NCBI GenBank assembly: GCA_903915485.1
Contig: CAIWTC010000353.1
Location: 1 to 10,275 of the forward strand
Length of the DNA stretch: 10,275 bases
Direction: 5' to 3'
Source of the DNA: an uncultured Ignavibacteriales bacterium
GTDB taxonomy: Bacteria; Bacteroidota; Ignavibacteria; Ignavibacteriales; Ignavibacteriaceae
Of the stretch, positions 8,722 through 10,275 are shown piece after piece (positions within the stretch are counted from its first letter, which is position 1; every line of letters starts with the position of its first letter). A program made the translations under genes and the position numbers. The notes under the pieces were generated by a model. The model was not told the DNA's origin, did not search any database, and worked only from the letters and a program-made list of their open reading frames with translations.

Positions 8722-9813
8722 TTATTTCTTTATTTTATTTTTTGCGAATGAGGCAAAAGGGTTTGATAATATAATTTTGTAAAGTCCTTTTTCGGTGCCA
8801 ATCCAAAGTTCGTCGCCTTCGAATAATAGCGAGTAAATCAAGTTAGATTTACCATTAATTTCTTCCATGCGGATATTCTGAACTTTTCCTGTGCTTAGAT
8901 TAAGCACTGAAAGTCCCTGCCCAATTTCTGTTTTTGTTTCGCGGTCGAAAGAATATGTTCCGACCCAAAGTCGTGCGGCGCCTTTTGCAATTGACTTGAT
9001 GCCGTTTCCTAAAAGTCCGCTGAGGCGATTATATTTTTGCCACTCTGCCTTGCGGTTAAATCGAAATAAACCGCCGAGATTGAAATTAGGTTTTTCTTGT
9101 GTTACAAACTCATCAGTCCCGAACCATACTGAATATTTATCAGTAAATATTTCTGAGATAGAGATAAAGTCACCATCTGCTTTAAATGTGTTTTCTGAAT
9201 TAGTAAAGTATTCGTAAGAGTTTATGTCAGAAAAACTTTTTGACTTATCATATCTAAAAACACCTGATTCTGTCCCAATCCAAATTAACTTAGTTCCGTC
9301 TGCATGAATAACTCTGATATTGTTTGATCTGTCGTCTTTACCCATTGTCAGGTTGATGTCTTCGTATTTTTGCTTTGCGACATCTAATTTAGTTAAGAAT
9401 TGAAATCTTCCAATCCAAAGCATGTTGGTTTCAGAGTCATAGTGCAGTGCGCGAATCCAGTTGCCGTACTCACCGCCGGCGGAAAATTTTCTTTTCTTCC
9501 ATAGCGCAGTTTTGCGGTCGTAGATATATAAACCTTCGCTCGTGCCTGCCCAGATATAGTTATCCGAGACTGCGATGCAATAATAAAAATCGTCCTCAGC
9601 AGTTGCTAGTTTTGTGGAGTATTCCTTCCATGTCTTGCTTGCGAAATCATAGCAGAATATTCCTTTACCATATGATGCTGCCCACAACTGTGATTTGTAT
9701 ATACACATATTCATTATTTGCGCATCGGGCAGGGCAGTTTCATACCATCCTTGCGCATGAGTGCTGAAAGATAGTAGGATTGCAAATGCCGTGTAAAGAA
9801 AAAATTTCTTCAT
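8722..9813 (-). CDS. Exported seven-repeat beta-propeller protein (Reg_prop-like repeats), function unknown
   Basis: The 363-residue product starts with a classical signal peptide (MKK, hydrophobic core 4-16, probable cleavage after THA at residue 20), so it is exported to the periplasm or beyond. The mature protein is a run of seven related repeats built on the pattern [LIV]W-x-G-[TS]-x-x-G-[LV]-[FY]-x-[YF]-[DN]. They begin at about residues 43 (LWAASYGKGIFCYD), 87 (IWAGTSEGLYIYD), 132 (LWIGRFQF), 177 (IWIGTESGVFRYD), 229 (VWFGTDE), 282 (LWVGTYS) and 336 (LWIGTEKGLYKI). Spacing is 44-45 residues for the first intervals and 52-54 for the later ones, where loops separate the WxG and GL halves. 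This fits a single seven-bladed propeller. Such repeats are best known from sensor regions of hybrid two-component systems, but here there is no Y_Y_Y domain, membrane helix, kinase domain or C-terminal sorting domain. It starts 7 bases after the panB stop without a Shine-Dalgarno sequence. Its ligand and role are unknown. Confidence 0.87.
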   Translation of the reverse strand: MKKFFLYTAFAILLSFSTHAQGWYETALPDAQIMNMCIYKSQLWAASYGKGIFCYDFASKTWKEYSTKLATAEDDFYYCIAVSDNYIWAGTSEGLYIYDRKTALWKKRKFSAGGEYGNWIRALHYDSETNMLWIGRFQFLTKLDVAKQKYEDINLTMGKDDRSNNIRVIHADGTKLIWIGTESGVFRYDKSKSFSDINSYEYFTNSENTFKADGDFISISEIFTDKYSVWFGTDEFVTQEKPNFNLGGLFRFNRKAEWQKYNRLSGLLGNGIKSIAKGAARLWVGTYSFDRETKTEIGQGLSVLNLSTGKVQNIRMEEINGKSNLIYSLLFEGDELWIGTEKGLYKIILSNPFASFAKNKIKK

Positions 9814-9820
9814 CAGTTAA

Positions 9821-10275
9821 TCAATAACTTTCGCTTGTATTCGGGAAGTTTTGACTTTTAATATCTTCAATATATTTTTTAGCGGCATTTGAAATGTCAT
9901 CTGCCAGCGAAGCATAATGACGAACGAAGCGCGGTTCAAATTCTTTAGTCAACCCAAGCATGTCGGGAGTAACTAATATTTGTCCGTCGCAATGAACACC
10001 TGCACCGATTCCTATTGTCGGGATGCTTAACTTTTCGGTAATCTTTTTTGCGAGAGACATAGGAATTTTTTCAAGCACTATACAGAACGCTCCTGCTTCT
10101 TCAAGGATTTTTGCATCGGAATAAATTTCCTCTGCTTCGTCAGGGGTTGTTCCGCGCTCACGGTAACTTCCGAATTGATGAATGCTCTGCGGAGTAAGTC
10201 CGATATGACCCATTACAGGAATTCCTGCGGCGGTAATTTTTTGGATGCTTTCTGCAACTCTTTCGCCTCCTTCAA
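9821..10275 (-). CDS. panB: 3-methyl-2-oxobutanoate hydroxymethyltransferase (ketopantoate hydroxymethyltransferase), 5' end cut by window edge
   Basis: PanB transfers a hydroxymethyl group from 5,10-methylenetetrahydrofolate to 3-methyl-2-oxobutanoate to form ketopantoate, the first step of pantothenate and coenzyme A synthesis in the cytoplasm. The frame is open to the right edge: 20 more codons lie above the internal ATG at 10213, which is not the start. About 151 C-terminal residues are visible of a family length near 265. Diagnostic blocks are EGGERVAESI near the edge (the EGG metal/substrate-site motif), GIPVMGHIGLTPQS, the Glu of IVLEKIP (matching the catalytic Glu181 of the E. coli enzyme), IPTIGIGAG, CDGQILVTPDMLG and the C-terminal FPNTSESY. 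The TIM-barrel motifs appear intact, so this should be an active enzyme. It is the most upstream gene visible and is followed after 7 bases by the propeller gene, so it may share a transcript with the envelope genes downstream. Confidence 0.96.
   Translation of the reverse strand, partial: EGGERVAESIQKITAAGIPVMGHIGLTPQSIHQFGSYRERGTTPDEAEEIYSDAKILEEAGAFCIVLEKIPMSLAKKITEKLSIPTIGIGAGVHCDGQILVTPDMLGLTKEFEPRFVRHYASLADDISNAAKKYIEDIKSQNFPNTSESY

Noticed and set aside
9447..9767. Plus-strand frame of 106 codons, rich in Arg, Cys and Ser
   Set aside because: It is antisense to the propeller gene, with no ribosome site and a composition typical of a translated complement.
8722..9813. Seven WxG repeats considered as a DNA tandem repeat or as a PQQ-dependent enzyme
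   Set aside because: The repeats are conserved only as a protein pattern and diverge at the DNA level. No PQQ-binding or catalytic residues were recognised.
10211..10213. Internal ATG of panB as a gene start
   Set aside because: The frame stays open to the right edge and the residues above it (EGGERV...AGIPV) are conserved PanB sequence, so the gene is cut by the window rather than short.
1..10275. Defence system, mobile element, CRISPR array or structured RNA
   Set aside because: No spaced direct repeats, terminal inverted repeats, transposase or integrase motifs, or tRNA-like sequence were seen. Gene content is core metabolism, envelope and signalling.

Overview
The window holds six genes, all on the minus strand and packed tightly enough to look like one transcription unit or nearly so. 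Read in the direction of transcription (high to low coordinates) they are: the 3' part of panB (pantothenate/coenzyme A synthesis, cut by the right edge); a secreted seven-repeat beta-propeller protein of unknown role; hldA (rfaE1-type heptose-7-phosphate kinase); hldC (rfaE2-type heptose-1-phosphate adenylyltransferase); a very large tamB-like gene for outer-membrane or envelope assembly; and, after a 66-base AT-rich gap, a large soluble PAS-PAS-GAF hybrid sensor histidine kinase cut by the left edge inside its receiver domain.

The organism is a Gram-negative (diderm) bacterium: ADP-heptose synthesis for LPS core and TamB both imply an outer membrane. The low GC content, the weak or absent Shine-Dalgarno sequences before several genes, the separate HldA and HldC polypeptides and the Reg_prop-type propeller repeats fit the Bacteroidota/Ignavibacteriota/Chlorobiota (FCB) group. 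This placement is an inference from general features, not from a marker gene.

Gene coupling is strong in the middle. hldA to hldC and hldC to tamB both overlap by one base in a TAATG stop/start, so the three are probably translated together. The propeller gene follows panB by 7 bases and precedes hldA by 15. The hldA-hldC-tamB block joins synthesis of an activated LPS sugar to a protein that spans the periplasm and is linked to outer-membrane protein or lipid traffic, so it reads as an envelope-biogenesis module. The propeller protein, exported and sitting directly upstream, may belong to that module, but nothing in its sequence proves this. The kinase has no membrane segment and may have its own promoter in the gap after tamB.

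No tRNA, rRNA, CRISPR array, insertion sequence or phage gene was seen, and there is no gene-free stretch above 300 bases. This is mostly ordinary core-genome content. The parts most worth a second look are the stand-alone propeller protein, the long acidic cytoplasmic tail on TamB, and the unassigned N-terminal region of the kinase. I did not find a convincing undescribed system.
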